This document shows positions 55,857 through 64,000 of a stretch of DNA of 64,000 nucleotides, in pieces. This stretch comes from Variovorax paradoxus (GTDB lineage: Bacteria > Pseudomonadota > Gammaproteobacteria > Burkholderiales > Burkholderiaceae_C): assembly GCF_030811855.1 (NCBI RefSeq), contig NZ_JAUSRN010000009.1, positions 62,001 through 126,000 on the forward strand. Direction: 5' to 3'. Made by a program: the position numbers and the translations under genes. Position 1 is the first letter of the stretch, and each line of letters starts with the position of its first letter. The notes beneath the pieces were generated by a model. It saw only the letters and a list, made by a program, of their open reading frames with translations, was not told the origin of the DNA and ran no database searches.

Positions 55857-57149
55857 CTAGCTTCCGAGGTTTGCCCTCTCCGGAAAGAATCCGCCCGGCG
55901 CTGCGCTTTTGTCTTCCTCGCGCCATTCGCGCAGCCGCCGGTACAGCGTGCCGCGCGACACGCCCAGCTGCCGCGCCGCCTGCGAAACGTTGCCGCCTTG
56001 CGCGGCCAGCGCATCCTCGATCAGCTTGCGGCTGTGCTCGCGCAGAGTCTCGCCCTGAAGCGTCTCTGGCTCCCGTGCGTGCGAAGCGCCGGCGTCTGAG
56101 GGCGCAGTCTCGATCGGTGCTGGCGCCGTCGTCACCACTGAACTGGTCTCACCCGGCATCGCCACCGCATGCCTGAAATCCGCGCCGTCCGCTGCCTTGA
56201 GCCGCGCCTGCACCCACACGCCAAGGCCGCTGGCCAGGCGCAGCGGCTGGGCGGCTTCGCGCCGTTCGAGGCGCAGCAGGCTCGCAAGATCGTGGCCCAG
56301 CATGGACTCGACGTCGCGCTCGCAGGCCTCCTCCGGCAAGCGGCCTATCAGCCGTGCGCCGGCGCCGTTGAGCCAGTCGATGGTGCCGTCGGGCGCCACG
56401 CCGGCCAGTGCTTCCATCGGCGTGCCCAGCAAGCTAGGACTGGCCTGGAAGCGCAGGATCAAGTGGTCGCGCGATTGGGCCTGCAGCAGCCGATTCTCGA
56501 TGGTTGTGGCGTAGAGCGCCACCATCGAGGCCGCGTCGAAACCGAAGCGCCGCGCCTCCATCGTGATGTCGAGCACGCCGGCCAAACGCCCCGTCACGTC
56601 GCGGATGGGCGCCGCGGCGCATTGCATCTGGGACAGCACGTCGAAATAGTGCTCCGCACCGTCGACAGTGCAGGCCTGCCCCGTGGTCGCCACAATGCCC
56701 GGCGCCGTGGTGCCGACCATGCGCTCGGAAATGTTCACGCCCACGCGCGCGGTCTTGCGCAACACCGGCTGGTGCGCCCCGGTCGGATGCTGCGTGACGT
56801 GCACCACCACGCCTTCGCCGTCGGTCAGGATCACACGGGAGTCGGTGCCCGAGAGCGCGTTTTCCATGCTCGCGAGCTCCTGCTGCGCAACCTCGAGCAG
56901 TTCGCGGTTGCGCGCCAGTGTGGCGTGCAGCCGGCTTGGAGTGACCGCATCGAAAGGCACGATGCGTTGGCGGTCGCTGTGATTGCGGGTGCAGCGCAGC
57001 CACGACTGGATCACGGCTTCGCCGACGAGCCCCGATGGGCGCACGCCTTCCTCGAAGAACTGCTGCCGCGCGAGCGCCACGCGCTGCGCGGGCGTGGTGG
57101 AAAAGAGTTGGCGCGGCGCGGTGGCCGTGCCCAGCCTTTCGAAAGCCAT
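55857..57149 (-). CDS. AcoR-like regulator with GAF-type sensor and Fis HTH, lacking the AAA+ domain
   Basis: 430 residues from ATG at 57149. The N-terminus (QSWLRCTRNH, GVNISERMVGTTAPGIVATT) and the GAF part (AAPIRDVTGRLAGVLDITME, near residues 190-210) match the AcoR family of sigma-54 activators. A PAS-like middle follows (TIDWLNGAGARLIGRLPEEA). The C-terminal HTH is NVSQAARQLGVSRGTLYRRL. The AAA+ domain with its GAFTGA loop and Walker motifs is absent between the sensor and the HTH, so it should not activate sigma-54 polymerase. It is divergent from the PQQ dehydrogenase gene, its likely target. Confidence 0.85.
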   Translation of the reverse strand: MAFERLGTATAPRQLFSTTPAQRVALARQQFFEEGVRPSGLVGEAVIQSWLRCTRNHSDRQRIVPFDAVTPSRLHATLARNRELLEVAQQELASMENALSGTDSRVILTDGEGVVVHVTQHPTGAHQPVLRKTARVGVNISERMVGTTAPGIVATTGQACTVDGAEHYFDVLSQMQCAAAPIRDVTGRLAGVLDITMEARRFGFDAASMVALYATTIENRLLQAQSRDHLILRFQASPSLLGTPMEALAGVAPDGTIDWLNGAGARLIGRLPEEACERDVESMLGHDLASLLRLERREAAQPLRLASGLGVWVQARLKAADGADFRHAVAMPGETSSVVTTAPAPIETAPSDAGASHAREPETLQGETLREHSRKLIEDALAAQGGNVSQAARQLGVSRGTLYRRLREWREEDKSAAPGGFFPERANLGS

Positions 57150-57213
57150 GCTGTTCGCTGCTCCTCGAAGTCGGGGGGTCCAGGAAATGGAGAAATCGGT
57201 GACCCTGCGAATG

Positions 57214-57230
57214 TGTTCTGCAATGGAACA
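57214..57230. promoter_or_regulatory. Palindrome in the AcoR-like/PQQ-dehydrogenase divergent promoter
   Basis: TGTTC-N7-GAACA, a perfect inverted repeat 64 bases upstream of the AcoR-like start and 76 bases upstream of the dehydrogenase start. It is the best candidate operator for the Fis-type HTH. A full sigma-54 promoter was not found. Confidence 0.5.
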
Positions 57231-57306
57231 GCGCCGGCCTGGGGAAATCCCGGGGGTGCTGGCAAGGGCCACACAAACGATCCTTGCGGCACAAAGGAGA
57301 CTCACG

Positions 57307-59427
57307 ATGACAAAGATCCACGCCGGGCTGCTTCCGCTCGCCGTTGCATGGCTGTGCCTGGGCGCATCGACGGCTTCGGCCCAGGCGGCCGGAACTCCGC
57401 AGGACCGCGCCGCCGCGGCCGTCCAGCGGGTGAACAGCAACTTCATTCGAGACAACGCGGCACAGAAGAAGACGCCCGACTGGCCGAGCTACGGCCTCGA
57501 CTACGCCGAGTCGCGTTTCAGCAAGCTCGACCAGGTGAATGCCGGCAACGTGAAGCAGCTGGGCCTGGTCTGGTCCTACAACCTCGAGTCAACGCGCGGT
57601 GTGGAAGCCACGCCGCTGGTGGTCGATGGTGTGATGTACGTCACCGCATCATGGAGCGTGGTGCACGCGATCGACACGCGCACCGGGCAGAAGCTCTGGA
57701 CCTTCGATCCGCAGGTCGACAAGGCCAAGGGCTTCCGGGGCTGCTGCGACGTGGTGAACCGTGGCGTGGCGTTGTACGAAGGCCGGGTCTACGTGGCGGC
57801 CTACGACGGCCGCCTCATTGCGCTCGACGCGGCCACGGGCCAGAAGGTCTGGGAAAAGAACACCATCGAGGGGCAGAAGGGCTCCTACACCATCACCGGC
57901 GCGCCGCGCGTCTTCAAGGGCAAGGTCATCATCGGCAACGGCGGCGCCGAATATGGCGTGCGTGGCTACGTCACGGCCTACGACGCGAAGACCGGCGACC
58001 AGAAATGGCGCTGGTTCGTGGTGCCGGGCGATCCGAGCAAGCCTTTCGAGGACGAGTCCATGGCGCGCGCCGCCAAGACCTGGGACCCGAGCGGCAAGTA
58101 CTGGGAGGCAGGCGGCGGCGGTACCGCCTGGGACAGTTTCGCCTTCGACCCCGAGCTCAACCTGATGTACGTGGGCACCGGCAACGGCTCGCCCTGGGCA
58201 CGCAGCAAGCGAAGCCCGAGCGGCGGCGACAACCTCTACCTGGGCTCGGTGGTGGCCCTGAACCCCGACACCGGAAAGTACGTGTGGCACTACCAGGAGA
58301 CCCCCGGGGACAACTGGGACTACACCTCCACCCAGTCGATGATCCTTGCCAACGTCAAGCTCGGCGGCAAGTCGCGCAAGGTGCTGCTGCACGCACCGAA
58401 GAACGGATTCTTCTTCGTCATCGACCGCACCAACGGCAAGTTCATCTCGGCCAAGAATTTCGTCGAAGTGAACTGGGCCACGGGCTACGACACCAACGGC
58501 CGGCCGATCGAGATCGCCGCCGCGCGCCAGAATGAAAAGCCCGGCGACAGCATCCCGGGCCCCTTCGGCGCGCACAACTGGCACCCGATGTCGTTCAACC
58601 CGCAGACGGGCCTCGCCTACCTGCCCGCGCAGAACGTGCCGATCAACCTGATGGACGACAAGGACTGGAAGTTCGACCAGAACGTGCCCGGCCGCCCGCA
58701 CGGAGGAATGGGCTGGAACACCGCCATGTTCGCCAATGCCGAGCCGCCCAAGAGCAAGCCCTTCGGCCGTCTGATCGCCTGGGACCCGGTGGCGCAAAAG
58801 GAAGCCTGGGGCGTGGACTACGCCTCGCCGTGGAACGGCGGAACGCTCACCACGGCAGGCAACCTCGTGTTCCAGGGCACGGCCGACGGTCGCCTGCTGG
58901 CCTACAACGCCAAGACCGGCGAGAAGCTCTGGGAAACCCCCACCGGCACCGGTGTGGTCGCAGCCCCGTCCACCTACGTGGTCGACGGCAAGCAATACGT
59001 GTCCGTCGCGGTGGGCTGGGGCGGCGTGTACGGCCTCGCGCAGCGCGCCACCGAACGGCAAGGCCCGGGCACCGTCTACACCTTCGCGGTCGGCGGCACG
59101 GCCAAGATGCCTGAGTTCGTGCAGTACCGCATGAGCAAGCTGGTCGAGGGCGTGAAGTACGACCCCGCCAAGGTGCAGGCCGGCACCATGCTTTATGTGA
59201 GCAACTGCGTGTTCTGCCACGGCGTGCCGGGCGTGGACCGCGGCGGCAACATTCCGAACCTCGGCTACATGGACGCGGCCTACATCGAGAACCTGGACAA
59301 GTTCGTGCTCAACGGCCCGGCCATGGCGCGCGGCATGCCCGACTTCACGGGCAAGCTCTCGGCCGAAGAAATCGAGAGCATCAAGGCCTTCATCCAGGGC
59401 ACGGCGGACGCGATCCGGCCGAAGTAA
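57307..59427 (+). CDS. PQQ-dependent quinohemoprotein alcohol dehydrogenase (type II)
   Basis: 706 residues with a signal peptide ending near SAQA. Eight-bladed PQQ propeller: WPSYGLDYAESRFSKLDQVN, the adjacent Cys146-Cys147 that contact PQQ, and NWDYTSTQSM with the catalytic Asp. A C-terminal cytochrome c domain has C634-V-F-C637-H638 and a candidate axial Met677. It oxidises alcohols or aldehydes in the periplasm and passes electrons to the chain through heme c. A strong AAAGGAG site precedes the ATG at 57307. No PQQ biosynthesis gene is near. Confidence 0.93.
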   Translation: MTKIHAGLLPLAVAWLCLGASTASAQAAGTPQDRAAAAVQRVNSNFIRDNAAQKKTPDWPSYGLDYAESRFSKLDQVNAGNVKQLGLVWSYNLESTRGVEATPLVVDGVMYVTASWSVVHAIDTRTGQKLWTFDPQVDKAKGFRGCCDVVNRGVALYEGRVYVAAYDGRLIALDAATGQKVWEKNTIEGQKGSYTITGAPRVFKGKVIIGNGGAEYGVRGYVTAYDAKTGDQKWRWFVVPGDPSKPFEDESMARAAKTWDPSGKYWEAGGGGTAWDSFAFDPELNLMYVGTGNGSPWARSKRSPSGGDNLYLGSVVALNPDTGKYVWHYQETPGDNWDYTSTQSMILANVKLGGKSRKVLLHAPKNGFFFVIDRTNGKFISAKNFVEVNWATGYDTNGRPIEIAAARQNEKPGDSIPGPFGAHNWHPMSFNPQTGLAYLPAQNVPINLMDDKDWKFDQNVPGRPHGGMGWNTAMFANAEPPKSKPFGRLIAWDPVAQKEAWGVDYASPWNGGTLTTAGNLVFQGTADGRLLAYNAKTGEKLWETPTGTGVVAAPSTYVVDGKQYVSVAVGWGGVYGLAQRATERQGPGTVYTFAVGGTAKMPEFVQYRMSKLVEGVKYDPAKVQAGTMLYVSNCVFCHGVPGVDRGGNIPNLGYMDAAYIENLDKFVLNGPAMARGMPDFTGKLSAEEIESIKAFIQGTADAIRPK

Positions 59428-59451
59428 GGAAGGCGGCGCTGAGCGGGCGGG

Positions 59452-60435
59452 TCAGCCCGCGAGCCGCAGTTCGTGGATGAGGCCCGCCACGTTGCTCACC
59501 TGCAGCTTGTCGTAAATCGACTGGATGTGGTTGCGCACCGTGGCTGGCGAGCGGCTCAAGATGGTGGCGATGTCCTTGTGGGTGTCGCCCCTGGAAAGCA
59601 GCTCGGCAATGGTGTGTTCGCGCGCCGTGAGACTGTCCGCCAGGCAGCGCCTGCGGCTCTTGAGGAACAGCAGGCGCTGCTCCACATGGTGGGTGACCAC
59701 CACCGCGCGCCCGCTGTATCGCTTGTTGCCGCTGAGAAAGTGCTTCGGCAGTGGTTCGGGCAACGTCCGCCCGTGCCAGGACGGCCATTCCGTCTTCAGC
59801 GCCGTCTCGAAGAGCCCGTCGGCGTGATACAGCATGCCGCGAAGGTCGCCGATTGCGGAGCCACCGTGCGGCGCCTGGACGCCGGCCTCCAGCCGGTCGA
59901 GGTGCACGATGCGGTTCAGTGCCAGCGCCTGCATCAGGTGCGGCGTCAGTTGCGCAAGCAGCTGCCGTTCGTCTTCCGATCCATGCGCGTCGGGGTCGGA
60001 GCGGAACAGCGTGAGCCAATGAACGAAATGAGTCAGCGGATTCGCGTCCGAGCTGATGAAGAAATTGGCCTGCCCGAACCGTCGGCCGTGCTGGCGCAGC
60101 TGTGCCTGGTCATTGCGGTGGAACCATGCGTCGGCATTGAACACGAGCGTCGACTTCGGCCGCTTGCCCACCTCTGCCGCGGCGGTGTCCAGGTGCTTCA
60201 CCTCCTCGTAGGCCGCAATCATTTCCGCCGGCTGGTTATGCAGGTGGATGGTGTGGATGTCGATGCCCTTGTCGGTGCGCGTGGCGCTGCCCCACATCGA
60301 CGAGTCGAAAGCCAGCACCGGCTTGATGAGATCGAGCGCGGCGTCCTGGAAGGCACTGATCGGCAGCTCGTGCGAGAGCCGGTAAAGACGTAGCAATAGT
60401 TCGCTGAAGTCGTGCAGTGCAGCCGGTCGGGTCAT
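59452..60435 (-). CDS. LuxR family transcriptional regulator
   Basis: 327 residues from ATG at 60435, with GGAAG eight bases upstream. The C-terminal LuxR HTH is LTAREHTIAELLSRGDTHKD and IATILSRSPATVRNHIQSIY, followed by a dimerisation helix. The N-terminal 250 residues are helix-rich without a receiver or acyl-homoserine-lactone motif. It is convergent with the PQQ dehydrogenase gene (24-base gap) and divergent from the large lipoprotein. It may control either. Confidence 0.85.
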   Translation of the reverse strand: MTRPAALHDFSELLLRLYRLSHELPISAFQDAALDLIKPVLAFDSSMWGSATRTDKGIDIHTIHLHNQPAEMIAAYEEVKHLDTAAAEVGKRPKSTLVFNADAWFHRNDQAQLRQHGRRFGQANFFISSDANPLTHFVHWLTLFRSDPDAHGSEDERQLLAQLTPHLMQALALNRIVHLDRLEAGVQAPHGGSAIGDLRGMLYHADGLFETALKTEWPSWHGRTLPEPLPKHFLSGNKRYSGRAVVVTHHVEQRLLFLKSRRRCLADSLTAREHTIAELLSRGDTHKDIATILSRSPATVRNHIQSIYDKLQVSNVAGLIHELRLAG

Positions 60436-60614
60436 CGCGGAAGTCTTCCATCGAGACCGCGACGCGCGCATCCCATATTTCCGTGATCCTTCTGCCGCTC
60501 GTCGGACCCTTTGAAGAATGGTGCATTTGCATCATTTTTTTTGGAAAAGTGAAAGCTATTGTTTGCGGCGCCCCGGGAGGTCCGGGAACCACAACCTTTG
60601 CGAAGAGCCTACCG

Positions 60615-62744
60615 ATGCCCTCTATCACCCAAAAAATTCCCCATGCGTTGTCCGTTGTCACCCTGGCGCTTCTTGGCGCGTGCGGCGGTGGTGGTGGGGG
60701 CGGCGGCGGCGGAGGTTTTGGCTTCATGCCGACGGCGTCGACTTCTACATCGAGCGGTGGCGGCGACCAGCCGGCCTCCACCACGCTGAGCGGCACGGTC
60801 GCCACCGGCGCAGCCTTTGCGGGCGCGGCGCTCACCGTGTTCGACCAGACCGGTGACAAGGTCTGCGAAGTGACCACCACGGCCGAAGGCACCTACAGCT
60901 GCTCGCTGCCGGCCGGCACCAAGGCGCCGCTGGTCATCCAGGCCGTGCGGGACGACCTGACCCTGTACAGCACCACCGCGAGCACTGCCACCGGCACCAC
61001 CAACGTGACGCCGCTCACCACCATCATCGTGGCGCAGCTTTCGCCCAACGGCGATCCCTCGCAGCTGGCCGCTGCGATCCAGGCCGATGCCGGCGCCGTC
61101 ACCGCCGGATCGATCGGCGACCAGGTGGCGAAGCTGGTTGCCGCGCTGCAGCCGCTCCTCACCGCGCTCAACCTGAGCATCGACCCGATGAGCGGCGAGT
61201 TCACGGCCAACGGCACGGGGCAGGACCGGGTGCTGGACGCCATCAACGTGTCGGTCCGCCCCGACGGCACGGCCGCCAACATCGAAATCACCGTGAAGGC
61301 GCTGCCCGCCGGAGACGACAGCCCGCCGGTTTCGATCGTCTTTCGCAGCGGCGATGCCGTCATTGCAACGCTGCCCCCTGTCGATACGGCATCTCTCGTG
61401 TCGCCACCCACGCCGGCCATGGTGCAGGCCCTGCTCGACCGCATCAACGCCTGCTATGCGCTGCCGCTTGCACAGCGCGTCGACAGCCCCATCGAGTCGG
61501 ACGGCAATGCCTACGGCAGCGCCGCCAACGTGGTGGCGCCGGCGTGCCGCACGCTGTTCGTGGGCGACGACCCGGCCAACTTCGTGTCGGCCGGCGCGCC
61601 CGTCGGCCGCGTGAGCAGCGGTGCGCGCCGCTCGTTCGAAAGCCTGTTCCGTTTCGGCCCCACCAACCTGAAGCATGACCGCGGCAACTTCGAATACTTC
61701 CATGCCAACGGGGACATCGCGCTGACGTTTCGTTGGACCGACATCATCGGCAACACCGACAACGACTTCATCAACGCGAAGATCGTGGACGGCGCGCTGA
61801 AGCTCACCGGAAACAGCAACACCTACCGCGCAGCCGTACGTCCGCAGCTCGAGAAGAAGGACTACCTGAAGCACCAGAACCTGGTCTTCCATTCGGTCGG
61901 CTACGCCATTTCGATCGACAACGTGCGCGACGGCAATGGCGACCCGATCCTTTCCAAGGTGGTGGCGACCACGGCATCGCTGCCGGGCAAGGAATTGGTC
62001 CTGGTGCCCAAGACTGGCCTGAACACGCTGGTGCTCACGCCGGACGGTACTGCGGGCTCGGCGTTGAACTCGGCCCTGTGGCGCATGTCCGCGCGTTACC
62101 TGGATCCAGCCCAGACCGGCAGCCCGAGCGATTTCGAGAATGCCAACCTCTTTGCCACGCCGCCATACACCGACGAGCAGCTCGGCAAAATTGCCGACCA
62201 GACCGTGTGGAAACTGGAGTTCTTCCGCGCGGACGGCACAACGCCGAATGTCGTGCAATACGTGCGCACCTTCTCCCGTGTGCCCACCATTGCGGAAGCC
62301 GTGCAGACCCCCCTGGTGGAACTCGCACCTGCCTTGCGCGCCGAACTGCTCGCGGAGAGCCAGAACACCGCGCGCGGCATCGTCTTCGGGGCGCCGACCC
62401 CGTCGGAGCCCAACAACGTCGACTTCAGCGCCGATGGCGACCTCGACGGCTGGGTGGTTCCGAATGGCGCGCTCGCGCCTACCTCGTTCGGCGTCTTCGG
62501 CCGCGCACCCGGCCCCAGCGGCGCCCGTTTCAGCGAAACCGTGACCGTGCGCAGCACGGCCCGCAAGGCGATGGTCTATTGCCAGCCCGTGAGCGGCAGC
62601 GACGCGCACTGCGTGCCGGCCAACAACAACAGCTGGCAATACGCCCAGGGCGCGTCGCTCAGCACCTTCAGCTTCACGGCACGCACCGCGCGTCAAGTCG
62701 ACGTGCGCAAGAACTTCGAAGTCTGGACCGTCACGCTTCCGTGA
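60615..62744 (+). CDS. Large lipoprotein of unknown function with polyglycine linker
   Basis: 709 residues. The signal peptide ends in LLGAC (lipobox, Cys near 23), followed by a run of 11 Gly and a Ser/Thr linker. About residues 55-130 resemble a carboxypeptidase-regulatory-like beta-sandwich (LSGTVATGAAFAGAALTVFD). The rest has no family known to me but contains beta-rich regions and a late DGDLDGW-like turn. Exported to the outer membrane. The frame begins earlier, but the ATG at 60615 gives the lipoprotein signal. It is followed by a strong terminator. Confidence 0.75.
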   Translation: MPSITQKIPHALSVVTLALLGACGGGGGGGGGGGFGFMPTASTSTSSGGGDQPASTTLSGTVATGAAFAGAALTVFDQTGDKVCEVTTTAEGTYSCSLPAGTKAPLVIQAVRDDLTLYSTTASTATGTTNVTPLTTIIVAQLSPNGDPSQLAAAIQADAGAVTAGSIGDQVAKLVAALQPLLTALNLSIDPMSGEFTANGTGQDRVLDAINVSVRPDGTAANIEITVKALPAGDDSPPVSIVFRSGDAVIATLPPVDTASLVSPPTPAMVQALLDRINACYALPLAQRVDSPIESDGNAYGSAANVVAPACRTLFVGDDPANFVSAGAPVGRVSSGARRSFESLFRFGPTNLKHDRGNFEYFHANGDIALTFRWTDIIGNTDNDFINAKIVDGALKLTGNSNTYRAAVRPQLEKKDYLKHQNLVFHSVGYAISIDNVRDGNGDPILSKVVATTASLPGKELVLVPKTGLNTLVLTPDGTAGSALNSALWRMSARYLDPAQTGSPSDFENANLFATPPYTDEQLGKIADQTVWKLEFFRADGTTPNVVQYVRTFSRVPTIAEAVQTPLVELAPALRAELLAESQNTARGIVFGAPTPSEPNNVDFSADGDLDGWVVPNGALAPTSFGVFGRAPGPSGARFSETVTVRSTARKAMVYCQPVSGSDAHCVPANNNSWQYAQGASLSTFSFTARTARQVDVRKNFEVWTVTLP

Positions 62745-62767
62745 GTTTCCTGCTGTCACCGCCATGA

Positions 62768-62801
62768 AAAAAGCCGCCGGACCTGAGCCCGGCGGCTTTT
62801 T
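62768..62801. terminator. Bidirectional intrinsic terminator
   Basis: Perfect 13-bp stem AAAAAGCCGCCGG / CCGGCGGCTTTTT with an eight-base loop. It lies between the lipoprotein and the convergent Bug gene and serves both. Confidence 0.9.
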
Positions 62802-62817
62802 CTTGTGACCGAGAAGA

Positions 62818-63792
62818 TCAGTCGGCGTACACGCCGGCAGCCTTGATGATCGGGCCCCACTTGGCGATTTCAGCCGAGACGAACTTCTTGTGCTCGGCCG
62901 GTTCGGTGCGCTTGTCGTTGACGATCACGGCGCCCAGCGCTTCTTCGCGCTTGATGAAGCCCGGGTCCTTCAGCGCGGCCTTGACGGCTTCGTTGAGCTT
63001 CTTCAGCACCGGTGCCGGCGTGCCCTTGGGCGCATACACGCCGTGCCAGATCGAGACTTCGAAGTCCTTCAGGCCCGATTCGGCCAGCGTCGGCAGGTCT
63101 TTCAGGGCCGGCGTGGTCAGGCGCTTGCTCGTGGTCACGGCATAGGCCTTGACCTTCTTGGCCTCGATCTGCGAGGTGGTGTTGGTGGTCTGGTCGCACA
63201 GCAGGTCGATCTGGCCACCCAGCAGGTCGGCGATGGCCGGCGCGGTGCCCTTGTAGGGAACCGGCGTCATCTCGACCTTGAGCGCGCTCTGGAACAAGAG
63301 GCCGCACAGGTGCGACGCGGCGCCCAGGCCGGCATTGCCGAGATTGATCTTGCCCTTGTTGGCGGCGATCCAGGCGGTCAGTTCCTTGTAGTTGTTGGCC
63401 GGCAGTGTGGGCTTGCCGATGAGCGTCATCGGCACTTCGTTGACCATGCCGAGGTATTCGAAGTCGTTCTCCACGTTGAACGGCAGCTTGCGGTAAAGCG
63501 CCGGCATCGTGGACATGCCGATGTGGTTCACCAGGATGGTGTAGCCGTCGGGTGCGGCGCGGGCCACCTTGGCGGTGCCGATCGAACTGCCGGCGCCAGC
63601 GGTGTTGTCCACGACGATGGTCGTGCCGAGGGTCTTCTGCATGGCTTCGGCCAGGTCGCGCGCCACGCGGTCGGTCGGGCCGCCGGCTGCGAAAGGCACT
63701 ACCAGCGTGACGGTCTTGCCTGCGGGGAAATCCTGGGCATAGGCGCCCGCGGCGGCAGCGGCAATCGCCGTAAAAGCAAGCAATTTCTTCAT
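62818..63792 (-). CDS. Bug family tripartite tricarboxylate transporter substrate-binding protein
   Basis: 324 residues with a clear signal peptide (MKKLLAF..., cleavage after AYAQ). Bug features: [60 protein letters not shown] and WHGVYAPKGTPAPVL. Periplasmic ligand unknown. Orphan like the Bug gene at 32292. An overlapping frame on the same strand is not coding. Single gene, ended by the terminator at 62768-62801. Confidence 0.9.
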   Translation of the reverse strand: MKKLLAFTAIAAAAAGAYAQDFPAGKTVTLVVPFAAGGPTDRVARDLAEAMQKTLGTTIVVDNTAGAGSSIGTAKVARAAPDGYTILVNHIGMSTMPALYRKLPFNVENDFEYLGMVNEVPMTLIGKPTLPANNYKELTAWIAANKGKINLGNAGLGAASHLCGLLFQSALKVEMTPVPYKGTAPAIADLLGGQIDLLCDQTTNTTSQIEAKKVKAYAVTTSKRLTTPALKDLPTLAESGLKDFEVSIWHGVYAPKGTPAPVLKKLNEAVKAALKDPGFIKREEALGAVIVNDKRTEPAEHKKFVSAEIAKWGPIIKAAGVYAD

Positions 63793-63994
63793 GATGTCTC
63801 CCGACGATTGAAATGAAAACGGCCGCGATCATAAAGGCTGACCACCACCTGACCCATAGCGAATAGCCCTAGGAATGTGGCAAAAGCCGCCCTTTCATGG
63901 GGCATGATGCGCGCTCGCAAATCGCGCCTGGGGAGGCGCGAACAAAAACCATAAACACGGCAGGCCCGAGGGCCGCCTCGAGGAGGAATTTCCA

Positions 63995-64000
63995 ATGGAT
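63995..64000 (+). CDS. Start of a gene running out of the window
   Basis: ATG GAT at the window end, preceded by a very strong ribosome site GAGGAGGAA seven bases before the ATG. Only two codons are visible, so the product cannot be named. The upstream 200 bases have no other gene. Confidence 0.5.

Noticed and set aside
57231..57306. Possible sigma-54 promoter before the PQQ dehydrogenase
   Set aside because: TGGCAAG at about 57260 resembles the -24 box, but the -12 position reads ACACA instead of TTGCA. This is too poor to call, and the neighbouring regulator lacks the AAA+ domain.
60609..62765. 718-codon minus-strand frame opposite the large lipoprotein
   Set aside because: The plus strand has a lipoprotein signal and terminator; the minus frame lacks a start context and any motif.

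Overview
The window is chromosomal DNA of a high-G+C beta-proteobacterium, most likely Comamonadaceae close to Variovorax. This is judged from the protein types (long zinc-free S14 and S4, OxyR with Cys199/Cys208, DUF2145, DUF1840, DUF3597 and YiaA/B proteins, Bug-type solute-binding proteins) and from the codon use; no database search was possible. Coding density is high, with many ATGA-type stop/start overlaps. No CRISPR array, rRNA or prophage was seen.

Layout. 1-14.4 kb is core or housekeeping: tail of an acyltransferase, a cell-envelope hypothetical group, an SDR, queuosine genes (queA-tgt), recG, oxyR, dps, ubiA, proC and a phytase-like lipoprotein. 14.4-23.5 kb is the spc and alpha ribosomal block, rplN-rplX-rplE-rpsN-rpsH-rplF-rplR-rpsE-rpmD-rplO-secY-rpmJ-rpsM-rpsK-rpsD-rpoA-rplQ, followed by an initiator tRNA-fMet. 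The block starts abruptly at rplN (no rpsQ upstream, own TTGACA promoter), lacks infA after secY, and is punctuated by hairpins on both sides of rpsD.

23.6-30.6 kb is a catabolic operon on the minus strand: FAD monooxygenase/old-yellow-enzyme fusion, MarR regulator, enoyl-CoA hydratase, acyl-CoA dehydrogenase, aryl-CoA ligase and RidA. It fits aerobic degradation of 2-aminobenzoate (or salicylate) through CoA thioesters. Its promoter appears to give a leaderless mRNA and overlaps a palindrome. 30.6-37.6 kb holds cfa, DUF1840, an orphan Bug protein, a divergent LysR/SDR pair, a second MarR, and E1 beta/alpha of a 2-oxoacid or acetoin dehydrogenase without E2/E3.

37.6-44.1 kb looks like a recombination scar: a frameshifted and internally deleted IS21 istB, the C-terminal stub of a GH74-like protein, a stub of a Tat-exported protein, a multidomain alginate-lyase-like lipoprotein, and a secretin that joins a PilQ-type AMIN domain to a GspD body. 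This last gene is the most unusual object in the window.

44.3-50.3 kb is an L-idonate/gluconate catabolic locus (LacI/GntR-type regulator, L-idonate 5-dehydrogenase, 2-ketoaldonate reductase, gluconate 5-dehydrogenase, gluconokinase, a beta-hydroxyacid dehydrogenase and a small alpha/beta-barrel protein). It carries three copies of a GATAYCGGTAAC motif in its control regions. 51.4-55.8 kb is a xylose ABC transporter (xylF, xylH, short xylG) with a ROK repressor and a strong XylR-like operator. 55.9-60.4 kb has a PQQ/heme c alcohol dehydrogenase divergent from an AcoR-like regulator that has lost its AAA+ domain, and followed by a LuxR regulator. The window ends with a large lipoprotein, a second orphan Bug protein and the first codons of another gene.
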